This document shows positions 54,601 through 64,000 of a DNA stretch of 64,000 nucleotides, one piece after another. Position numbers and translations under genes: made by a program. Origin of the DNA: Anagrus nilaparvatae (Eukaryota; Arthropoda; Insecta; Hymenoptera; Mymaridae); contig JAKSXM010000137.1 in the NCBI GenBank assembly GCA_022575985.1, positions 17,812,001-17,876,000 of the forward strand. Direction: 5' to 3'. Position 1 is the first letter of the stretch, and every line of letters begins with the position of its first letter. Below the pieces are notes generated by a model. It saw only the letters and a list, made by a program, of their open reading frames with translations. It did not search any database and was not told the DNA's origin.

Positions 54601-57600
54601 ATTTTGATACCTAATTAAATTTTTTATATCTTGTTTTTTTATTTCTCAGGCCTTTTGGACTGTATTTGTTTAGGTTTTTCTCTATTTTATATATTTTTTT
54701 ATTATAAGTAAACTTGGTTTATAAGAATTTTAACCAATTCAAATGGTTTCATGAAAGTGGATCCACCTTTTCTAAATATACAATAATTTTAATACTTATT
54801 TAATTTATTTATATCTTGTTTTTTAATTACACTGGCCTGGTGGGCCGTATTTGTTTTAGTTTTCCTCTACGTAGAATATTCTCTTATTATTAGTAAACTT
54901 GGTTTATGAAATTTTTAACCAATTCAATTGGTTTCAAGCAAGTAGATCCAAAGATTCTAAAAATTCAATATTTTTGATACCTATTTATATTTTTATATCT
55001 GGTTTTTTTATTTCTCAGGCCTTTTGGAATGTATTTGTTAAGGTTTTTCTCTACTTTACATATTTTTTCATTATAAGTAAACTTGTTTTATAAAAATTTT
55101 AACCTATTTAAATGGTTTCATGCAAGTGTATCCTACGTTTATAACAATACAATAATTTTGATACCTATTTAAATTTTTTATATTATGTTTTTTTATTCCT
55201 CAGGCCTTTTGGACTGTATTTGTTTAAGTTTTTCTCTATTTTATATATTTTTTTATTATAAGTAAACTTGGTTTATAAGAATTTTAACCAATTCAAATGG
55301 TTTCATGAAAGTGGATCCACCTTTTCTAAATATACAATAATTTTAATACTTATTTAATTTATTTATATCTTGTTTTTTAATTACACTGGCCTGGTGGGCC
55401 GTATTTGTTTTAGTTTTCCTCTACGTAGAATATTCTCTTATTATTAGTAAACTTGGTTTATAAAAATTTTAACCAATTCAAATGGTTTCAAGCAAGTATA
55501 TCCAAAGATTTTAAAAATTCAATATTTTTGATACCTATTTATATTTTTATATCTTGTTCTTTTATTTCTCAGGCCTTTTGGACTGTATTTGTTAAGGTTT
55601 TTCTCTATTTTACATATTTTTTCATTATAAGTAAACTTGTTTTATAAAAATTTTAACCTATTCAAATGGTTTCATGAAAGTGGATCCACCTTTTCTAAAT
55701 ATACAATAATTTTAATACTTTTTTAATTTATTTATACCTTGTTTTTTAATTACGCTGGCCTGAAGGGCCGTATTTGTTTAAGTTTTCCTCTACGTAGAAT
55801 ATTCTCTTATTATTAGTAAACTTGGTTTATAAAAATTTTAACCAATTCAAATGGTTTCAAGCAAGTAGATCCAAAGATTCTAAAAATACAATATTTTTGA
55901 TACCTATTTAAATTTTTATATCTTGTTTTTTTATTTCTCAGGCCTTTTGGACTGTATTTGTTTAGGTTTTTCTCTATTTTACATATTTTTTCATTATAAG
56001 TAAACTTGTTTTATAAAAATTTTAACCTATTCAAATGGTTTCATGAAAGTGGATCCACCTTTTCTAAATATACAATAATTTTAATACTTTTTTAATTTAT
56101 TTATATCTTGTTTTTTAATTACGCTGGCCTGAAGGGCCGTATTTGTTTAAGTTTTTCTCTACGTAGAATATTCTCTCATTATTAGTAAAATTAGTTTATG
56201 AAAATTTTAACCAATTCAAATGAATTCATAAAAGTGGATCCAAAGATTCTAAAAATACAATATTTTTGATACCTAATTAAATTTTTTATATCTTGTTTTT
56301 TTATTTCTCAGGCCTTTTGGACTATATTTGTTTGGGTTTTTCTCTATTTTACATATTTTTTCATTATAAGTAAACTTGTTTTATAAAAATTTTAACCTAT
56401 TTAAATGGTTTCATGCAAGTTGATCCAACGTTTATAAAAATACAATAATTTTGATACCTATTTAAATTTTTTATATTATGTTTTTTTATTCCTCAGGCCT
56501 TTTGGACTGTATTTGTTTAAGTTTTTCTCTATTTTATATATTTTTTTATTATAAGTAAACTTGGTTTATAAGAATTTTAACCAATTCAAATGGTTTCATG
56601 AAAGTGGATCCACCTTTTCTAAATATACAATAATTTTAATACTTATTTAATTTATTTATATCTTGTTTTTTAATTACACTGGCCTGGTGGGCCGTATTTG
56701 TTTTAGTTTTCCTCTACGTAGAATATTCTCTTATTATTAGTAAACTTGGTTTATAAAAATTTTAACCAATTCATATGGTTTCATGCAAGTAGATCCAAAG
56801 ATTCTAAAAATACAATATTTTTGATACCTATTTAAATTTTTATATCTTGTTTTTTTATTTCTCAGGCCTTTTGGACTGTATTTGTTAAGGTTTTTCTCTA
56901 TTTTACATATTTTTTCATTATAAGTAAACTTGTTTTATAAAAATTTTAACCTATTCAAATGGTTTCATGAAAGTGGATCCACCTTTTCTAAATATACAAT
57001 AATTTTAATACTTTTTTAATTTATTTATACCTTGTTTTTTAATTACGCTGGCCTGAAGGGCCGTATTTGTTTAAGTTTTTCTCTACGTAGAATATTCTCT
57101 TATTATTAGTAAACTTGGTTTATAAAAATTTTAACCAATTCAAATGGTTTCATGCAAGTAGATCCAAAGATTCTAAAAATACAATATTTTTGATACCTAT
57201 TTAAATTTTTATATCTTGTTTTTTTATTTCTCAGGCCTTTTGGACTGTATTTGTTAAGGTTTTTCTCTATTTTACATATTTTTTCATTATAAGTAAACTT
57301 GTTTTATAAAAATTTTAACCTATTCAAATGGTTTCATGAAAGTGGATCCACCTTTTCTAAATATACAATAATTTTAATACTTTTTTAATTTATTTATATC
57401 TGTTTTTTAATTACGCTGGCCTGAAGGGCCGTATTTGTTTTAGTTTTTCTCTACGTAGAATATTCTCTTATTATTAGTAAACTTGGTTTATAAAAATTTT
57501 AACCAATTCAAATGGTTTCATGCAAGTAGATCCAAAGATTCTAAAAATACAATATTTTTGATACCTAATTAAATTATTTATATCTTGTTTTTTTATTTCT

Positions 57601-57838
57601 CAGGCCTTTTGGACTGTATTTGTTTAGGTTTTTCTCTATTTTACATATTTTTTCATTATAAGTAAACTTGTTTTATAAAAATTTTAAACTATTGAAATGG
57701 TTTCATGCAAGTGGATCCAACGTTTATAAAAATACAATAATTTTGATACCTATTCAAATTTTTTATATTATGTTTTTTTATTCCTCAGACTTTTGGACTG
57801 TATTTGTTTAAGTTTTTCTCTATTTTATATATTTTTTT
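50641..57838 (+). repeat. 7,198-bp higher-order unit 1, copy 2
   Basis: The counterpart of 18336-25533. Landmarks: gaattc 51608 and 56222, tcaag 53726, hybrids 53911-54463, palindrome 54917, catatg 56772. Position 55868 is g, as in unit 1 of copy 1. Confidence 0.87.
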
Positions 57839-60800
57839 ATTATAAGTAAACTTGGTTTATAAGAATTTTAACCAATTCAAATGGTTTCATGAAAGTGGAT
57901 CCACCTTTTCTAAATATACAATAATTTTAATACTTATTTAATTTATTTATATCTTGTTTTTTAATTACACTGGCCTGGTGGGCCGTATTTGTTTTAGTTT
58001 TCCTCTACGTAGAATATACTCTTATTATTAGTAAACTTGGTTTATAAAAATTTTAACCAATTCAAATGGTTTCAAGCAAGTAGATCCAAAGATTCTAAAA
58101 ATTCAATATTTTTGATACCTATTTATATTTTTATATCTTGTTCTTTTATTTCTCAGGCCTTTTGGACTGTATTTGTTAAGGTTTTTCTCTATTTTACATA
58201 TTTTTTCATTATAAGTAAACTTGTTTTATAAAAATTTTAACCTATTCAAATGGTTTCATGAAAGTGGATCCACCTTTTCTAAATATACAATAATTTTAAT
58301 ACTTTTTTAATTTATTTATACCTTGTTTTTTAATTACGCTGGCCTGAAGGGCCGTATTTGTTTAAGTTTTCCTCTACGTAGAATATTCTCTTATTATTAG
58401 TAAACTTGGTTTATAAAAATTTTAACCAATTCAAATGGTTTCAAGCAAGTAGATCCAAAGATTCTAAAAATACAATATTTTTGATACCTATTTAAATTTT
58501 TATATCTTGTTTTTTTATTTCTCAGGCCTTTTGGACTGTATTTGTTTAGGTTTTTCTCTATTTTACATATTTTTTCATTATAAGTAAACTTGTTTTATAA
58601 AAATTTTAACCTATTCAAATGGTTTCATGAAAGTGGATCCACCTTTTCTAAATATACAATAATTTTAATACTTTTTTAATTTATTTATATCTTGTTTTTT
58701 AATTACGCTGGCCTGAAGGGCCGTATTTGTTTAAGTTTTTCTCTACGTAGAATATTCTCTCATTATTAGTAAAATTAGTTTATGAAAATTTTAACCAATT
58801 CAAATGAATTCATAAAAGTGGATCCAAAGATTCTAAAAATACAATATTTTTGATACCTAATTAAATTTTTTATATCTTGTTTTTTTATTTCTCAGGCCTT
58901 TTGGACTATATTTGTTTGGGTTTTTCTCTATTTTACATATTTTTTCATTATAAGTAAACTTGTTTTATAAAAATTTTAACCTATTTAAATGGTTTCATGC
59001 AAGTTGATCCAACGTTTATAAAAATACAATAATTTTGATACCTATTTAAATTTTTTATATTATGTTTTTTTATTCCTCAGGCCTTTTGGACTGTATTTGT
59101 TTAAGTTTTTCTCTATTTTATATATTTTTTTATTATAAGTAAACTTGGTTTATAAGAATTTTAACCAATTCAAATGGTTTCATGAAAGTGGATCCACCTT
59201 TTCTAAATATACAATAATTTTAATACTTATTTAATTTATTTATACCTTGTTTTTTAATTACGCTGGCCTGAAGGGCCGTATTTGTTTAAGTTTTTCTCTA
59301 CGTAGAATATTCTCTTATTATTAGTAAACTTGGTTTATAAAAATTTTAACCAATTCAAATGGTTTCATGCAAGTAGATCCAAAGATTCTAAAAATACAAT
59401 ATTTTTGATACCTATTTAAATTTTTATATCTTGTTTTTTTATTTCTCAGGCCTTTTGGACTGTATTTGTTAAGGTTTTTCTCTATTTTACATATTTTTTC
59501 ATTATAAGTAAACTTGTTTTATAAAAATTTTAACCTATTCAAATGGTTTCATTAAAGTGGATCCACCTTTTCTAAATATACAATAATTTTAATACTTTTT
59601 TAATTTATTTATATCTGTTTTTTAATTACGCTGGCCTGAAGGGCCGTATTTGTTTTAGTTTTTCTCTACGTAGAATATTCTCTTATTATTAGTAAACTTG
59701 GTTTATAAAAATTTTAACCAATTCAAATGGTTTCATGCAAGTAGATCCAAAGATTCTAAAAATACAATATTTTTGATACCTAATTAAATTATTTATATCT
59801 TGTTTTTTTATTTCTCAGGCCTTTTGGACTGTATTTGTTTAGGTTTTTCTCTATTTTACATATTTTTTCATTATAAGTAAACTTGTTTTATAAAAATTTT
59901 AAACTATTGAAATGGTTTCATGCAAGTGGATCCAACGTTTATAAAAATACAATAATTTTGATACCTATTCAAATTTTTTATATTATGTTTTTTTATTCCT
60001 CAGACTTTTGGACTGTATTTGTTTAAGTTTTACTCTATTTTATATATTTTTTTATTATAAGTAAACTTGGTTTATAAGAATTTTAACCATTTAAATGGTT
60101 TCATGAAAGTGGATCCACCTTTTCTAAATATACAATAATTTTAATACTTATTTAATTTATTTATATCTTGTTTTTTAATTACACTGGCCTGGTGGGCCGT
60201 ATTTGTTTTAGTTTTCCTCTACGTAGAATATTCTCTTATTATTAGTAAACTTGGTTTATAAAAATTTTAACCAATTCAAATGGTTTCAAGCAAGTAGATC
60301 CAAAGATTCTAAAAATTCAATATTTTTGATACCTATTTATATTTTTATATCTTGTTCTTTTATTTCTCAGGCCTTTTGGAATGTATTTGTTAAGGTTTTT
60401 CTCTATTTTACATATTTTTTCATTATAAGTAAACTTGTTTTATAAAAATTTTAACCTATTCAAATGGTTTCATGAAAGTGGATCCACCTTTTCTAAATAT
60501 ACAATAATTTTAATACTTATTTAATTTATTTATATCTTGTTTTTTAATTACGCTGGCCTGAAGGGCCGTATTTGTTTTAGTTTTTCTCTACGTAGAATAT
60601 TCTCTTATTATTAGTAAACTTGGTTTATAAAAATTTTAACCAATTCAAATGGTTTCAAGCAAGTAGATCCAAAGATTCTAAAAATACAATATTTTTGATA
60701 CCTATTTAAATTTTTATATCTTGTTTTTTTATTTCTCAGGCCTTTTGGACTGTATTTGTTTAGGTTTTTCTCTATTTTACATATATTTTCATTATAAGTA

Positions 60801-63800
60801 AACTTGTTTTATAAAAATTTTAACCTATTCAAATGGTTTCATGAAAGTGGATCCACCTTTTCTAAATATACAATAATTTTAATACTTTTTTAATTTATTT
60901 ATATCTTGTTTTTTAATTACGCTGGCCTCAAGGGCCATATTTGTTTAAGTTTTTCTCTACGTAGAATATTCTCTCATTATTTGTAAACTGGGTTTATAAA
61001 AATTTTAACCAATTCAAATGGTTTCATGCAAGTAGATCCAACGTTTATAAAAATACAATAATTTAGATACCTAATTAAATTTTTTATATCTTGTTTTTTT
61101 ATTTCTCAGGTCTTTTGGACTGTATTTGTTTAGGTTTTTCTCTATTTTACATATGTTTTCATTATAAGTAAACTTGTTTTATAAAAATTTTAACCTATTG
61201 AAATGGTTTCATGCAAGTGGATCCAACGTTTATAAAAATACAATAATTTTGATACCTATTTAAATTTTTTATATCTTGTTTTTTAATTACACTGGCCTGG
61301 TGGGCCGTATTTGTTTTAGTTTTTCTCTACGTAGAATATTCTCTTATTATTAGTAAACTTGGTTTATAAAAATTTTAACCTATTCAAATGGTTTCATGAA
61401 AGTGGATCCACCTTTTCTAAATATACAATAATTTTAATACTTATTTAATTTATTTATATCTGTTTTTTTATTACGCTGGCCTGGTGGGCCGTATTTGTTT
61501 TAGTTTTTCTCTACGTAGAATATTCTCTTATTATTAGTAAACTTGGTTTATAAAAATTTTAACCTATTCAAATGGTTTCATGAAAGTGGATCCACCTTTT
61601 CTAAATATACAATAATTTTAATACTTATTTAATTTATTTATATCTGTTTTTTTATTACGCTGGCCTGAAGGGCCGTATTTGTTTTAGTTTTTCTCTACGT
61701 AGAATATTCTCTTATTATTAGTAAACTTGGTTTATAAAAATTTTAACCAATTCAAATGGTTTCATGCAAGTAGATCCAAAGATTCTAAAAATACAATAAT
61801 TTTGATACCTAATTAAATTTTTTATATCTTGTTTTTTTATTTCTCAGGCCTTTTGGACTGTATTTGTTTAGGTTTTTCTCTATTTTATATATTTTTTTAT
61901 TATAAGTAAACTTGGTTTATAAGAATTTTAACCAATTCAAATGGTTTCATGAAAGTGGATCCACCTTTTCTAAATATACAATAATTTTAATACTTATTTA
62001 ATTTATTTATATCTTGTTTTTTAATTACACTGGCCTGGTGGGCCGTATTTGTTTTAGTTTTCCTCTACGTAGAATATTCTCTTATTATTAGTAAACTTGG
62101 TTTATGAAATTTTTAACCAATTCAATTGGTTTCAAGCAAGTAGATCCAAAGATTCTAAAAATTCAATATTTTTGATACCTATTTATATTTTTATATCTGG
62201 TTTTTTTATTTCTCAGGCCTTTTGGAATGTATTTGTTAAGGTTTTTCTCTACTTTACATATTTTTTCATTATAAGTAAACTTGTTTTATAAAAATTTTAA
62301 CCTATTTAAATGGTTTCATGCAAGTGTATCCTACGTTTATAACAATACAATAATTTTGATACCTATTTAAATTTTTTATATTATGTTTTTTTATTCCTCA
62401 GGCCTTTTGGACTGTATTTGTTTAAGTTTTTCTCTATTTTATATATTTTTTTATTATAAGTAAACTTGGTTTATAAGAATTTTAACCAATTCAAATGGTT
62501 TCATGAAAGTGGATCCACCTTTTCTAAATATACAATAATTTTAATACTTATTTAATTTATTTATATCTTGTTTTTTAATTACACTGGCCTGGTGGGCCGT
62601 ATTTGTTTTAGTTTTCCTCTACGTAGAATATTCTCTTATTATTAGTAAACTTGGTTTATAAAAATTTTAACCAATTCAAATGGTTTCAAGCAAGTATATC
62701 CAAAGATTTTAAAAATTCAATATTTTTGATACCTATTTATATTTTTATATCTTGTTCTTTTATTTCTCAGGCCTTTTGGACTGTATTTGTTAAGGTTTTT
62801 CTCTATTTTACATATTTTTTCATTATAAGTAAACTTGTTTTATAAAAATTTTAACCTATTCAAATGGTTTCATGAAAGTGGATCCACCTTTTCTAAATAT
62901 ACAATAATTTTAATACTTTTTTAATTTATTTATACCTTGTTTTTTAATTACGCTGGCCTGAAGGGCCGTATTTGTTTAAGTTTTCCTCTACGTAGAATAT
63001 TCTCTTATTATTAGTAAACTTGGTTTATAAAAATTTTAACCAATTCAAATGGTTTCAAGCAAGTATATCCAAAGATTCTAAAAATACAATATTTTTGATA
63101 CCTATTTAAATTTTTATATCTTGTTTTTTTATTTCTCAGGCCTTTTGGACTGTATTTGTTTAGGTTTTTCTCTATTTTACATATTTTTTCATTATAAGTA
63201 AACTTGTTTTATAAAAATTTTAACCTATTCAAATGGTTTCATGAAAGTGGATCCACCTTTTCTAAATATACAATAATTTTAATACTTTTTTAATTTATTT
63301 ATATCTTGTTTTTTAATTACGCTGGCCTGAAGGGCCGTATTTGTTTAAGTTTTTCTCTACGTAGAATATTCTCTCATTATTAGTAAAATTAGTTTATGAA
63401 AATTTTAACCAATTCAAATGAATTCATAAAAGTGGATCCAAAGATTCTAAAAATACAATATTTTTGATACCTAATTAAATTTTTTATATCTTGTTTTTTT
63501 ATTTCTCAGGCCTTTTGGACTATATTTGTTTGGGTTTTTCTCTATTTTACATATTTTTTCATTATAAGTAAACTTGTTTTATAAAAATTTTAACCTATTT
63601 AAATGGTTTCATGCAAGTTGATCCAACGTTTATAAAAATACAATAATTTTGATACCTATTTAAATTTTTTATATTATGTTTTTTTATTCCTCAGGCCTTT
63701 TGGACTGTATTTGTTTAAGTTTTTCTCTATTTTATATATTTTTTTATTATAAGTAAACTTGGTTTATAAGAATTTTAACCAATTCAAATGGTTTCATGAA

Positions 63801-64000
63801 AGTGGATCCACCTTTTCTAAATATACAATAATTTTAATACTTATTTAATTTATTTATATCTTGTTTTTTAATTACACTGGCCTGGTGGGCCGTATTTGTT
63901 TTAGTTTTCCTCTACGTAGAATATTCTCTTATTATTAGTAAACTTGGTTTATAAAAATTTTAACCAATTCATATGGTTTCATGCAAGTAGATCCAAAGAT
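57839..64000 (+). repeat. 7,198-bp higher-order unit 2, copy 2, cut by window end
   Basis: The counterpart of 25534-31695; 6,162 bp are visible. Landmarks: gaattc 58806 and 63420, tcaag 60924, hybrids 61109-61661, palindrome 62115, catatg 63970. Position 63066 is t, like 30761, so that unit-2 mutation predates the long duplication. 58124 and 58499 keep the common t where copy 1 has private a residues. Confidence 0.87.

Larger units (their letters stand above)
4253..61300 (+). repeat. tcaag-tagged B subtype paired with a ggtc A monomer, 10 copies
   Basis: ggcctcaagggcc starts at 4253, 6652, 15145, 21421, 28619, 37112, 39511, 47450, 53726 and 60924. Each of these monomers has tttgtaaactggg and a q half with tccaacg or tccaact and tttagatacc, and is followed by an A monomer in which caggcc has become caggtc. 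The linked changes show the two-monomer block has been copied as a unit. Confidence 0.85.
8596..63425 (+). repeat. gaattc-tagged B-monomer subtype, 15 copies
   Basis: A B-monomer subtype reads taaaattag and caaatgaattcataaaag with ggatccaaag, instead of taaacttgg, caaatggtttcatgcaag and agatccaaag. gaattc starts at 8596, 12657, 19303, 23917, 26501, 31115, 34067, 34622, 35361, 41455, 45516, 51608, 56222, 58806 and 63420. None was seen before 8596. Intervals are 4061, 6646, 4614, 2584, 4614, 2952, 555, 739, 6094, 4061, 6092, 4614, 2584 and 4614 bp. The intervals act as a bar code for the higher-order structure. Confidence 0.88.
13207..63975 (+). repeat. catatg-tagged B monomers, 5 copies
   Basis: A single change turns ccaattcaaatgg into ccaattcatatgg. 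Copies lie at 13207-13212, 24467-24472, 31665-31670, 56772-56777 and 63970-63975. Each lies 550 bp after a gaattc tag. The expected copy near 46066 is absent because it fell in the trimer lost from copy 2. Confidence 0.88.
1..64000 (+). repeat. AT-rich 184-185 bp satellite array, head to tail, filling the window
   Basis: A GGCC-containing block (ggcctttt, ggcctgaag or ggcctggtg) recurs every 184-185 bp from first to last base, always in the same orientation. Distances between equivalent points are whole multiples of about 184.6 bp, for example 2,215 bp for 12 monomers and 7,198 bp for 39. No foreign insertion, inverted monomer or unrelated spacer was seen. Homologous stretches shared by all classes include cttggtttataaaaatttt, aatggtttcat and gatacctatt. 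Length and organisation fit a eukaryotic centromeric or pericentromeric satellite. The family itself is not one I recognise, so the host is unassigned. Confidence 0.98.
36898..64000 (+). repeat. Long repeat unit, copy 2 (27,103 bp visible, cut by window end)
   Basis: This copy follows copy 1 directly and matches it in order, monomer by monomer. 36898-45706 corresponds to 4039-12836 and the remainder to 13391-31695. The window ends inside the second 7.2-kb subunit, so I cannot see whether a third copy follows or whether the 34.2-36.9 kb mosaic recurs. Near identity in a fast-evolving satellite implies a very recent duplication. An assembly artefact cannot be excluded from sequence alone, but the copy-specific substitutions and the trimer deletion argue against simple double counting. 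Confidence 0.88.

Noticed and set aside
2289..62845. About 40 open frames of 60 or 64 codons on the + strand, with hydrophobic translations resembling membrane peptides
   Set aside because: They start at TTG, not ATG, inside cttggtttataa or cttgttttataa, recur at monomer-multiple spacing, and end at the next monomer's TAA. Single-base indels in sister monomers destroy them (for example near 33050). The hydrophobicity follows from T-rich codons. No coding constraint is visible.
1..64000. CRISPR array, because of regular direct repeats
   Set aside because: There are no short conserved repeats separated by unique spacers. The whole 184-bp period is repeated, and the context is eukaryotic satellite.
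1..64000. Match to known satellites such as primate alpha, Arabidopsis 178-bp, maize CentC or soybean CentGm
   Set aside because: From memory of their general sequence features none resembles this monomer. A database search against satellite collections would be decisive and could not be run.
1..64000. tRNA, rRNA or telomere repeats embedded in the array
   Set aside because: No TTAGGG- or TTTAGGG-like runs, no tRNA arm pattern and no conserved rRNA segment were seen. Every stretch read belongs to the satellite period.

Overview
The whole 64 kb is one uninterrupted head-to-tail satellite DNA array. The monomer is 184-185 bp, giving about 347 monomers in one orientation. I see no protein gene, RNA gene, transposon, CRISPR array, telomere repeat or single-copy DNA. 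The sequence is very AT-rich: one monomer counted by hand is about 25% G+C, and T clearly outnumbers A on the + strand. A long satellite with nested higher-order repeats points to a eukaryotic nuclear chromosome, most likely centromeric or pericentromeric heterochromatin. I do not recognise the monomer family and cannot name the organism.

Monomer grammar. Each monomer, counted from its GGCC, has a 5' half of type A, B or C and a 3' half of type p, q or r. With few exceptions the order follows fixed rules: p is followed by B, q by A, r by C. The array is therefore a string of dimers (Ap-Bq, 369 bp) and trimers (Ar-Cp-Bq, about 554 bp). Length changes I could locate are one monomer (184 bp), one dimer (about 368 bp) or one trimer (554 bp), as expected from unequal exchange in register. 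Hybrid monomers that break the rules mark exchange points inside the monomer.

Layout. 1-2400 is an older, more diverged lead-in. 2401-4038 is about 1% diverged from 35627-36897. From 4039 a unit of 32,859 bp is followed by a second, nearly identical copy from 36898 to the window end. By eye I found only four substitutions and one 554-bp trimer deletion between them in the parts I compared. Inside each copy is a 7,198-bp (39-monomer) tandem repeat: 18336-25533, 25534-32731 and a partial third copy to about 34180, repeated at 50641-57838 and 57839-64000. Inside that is a 738-bp (4-monomer) duplication at 17598-19073. The 34.2-36.9 kb stretch is a mosaic that ends copy 1.

Function. Nothing here codes for protein. 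The short open frames begin at TTG and follow the repeat. Possible functional elements are short dyad symmetries present in most monomers (gtggatccac, ctacgtag, agaatattct), a perfect 17-bp palindrome restricted to four related monomers, and a monomer length close to a nucleosome repeat. A centromeric role is inference only.
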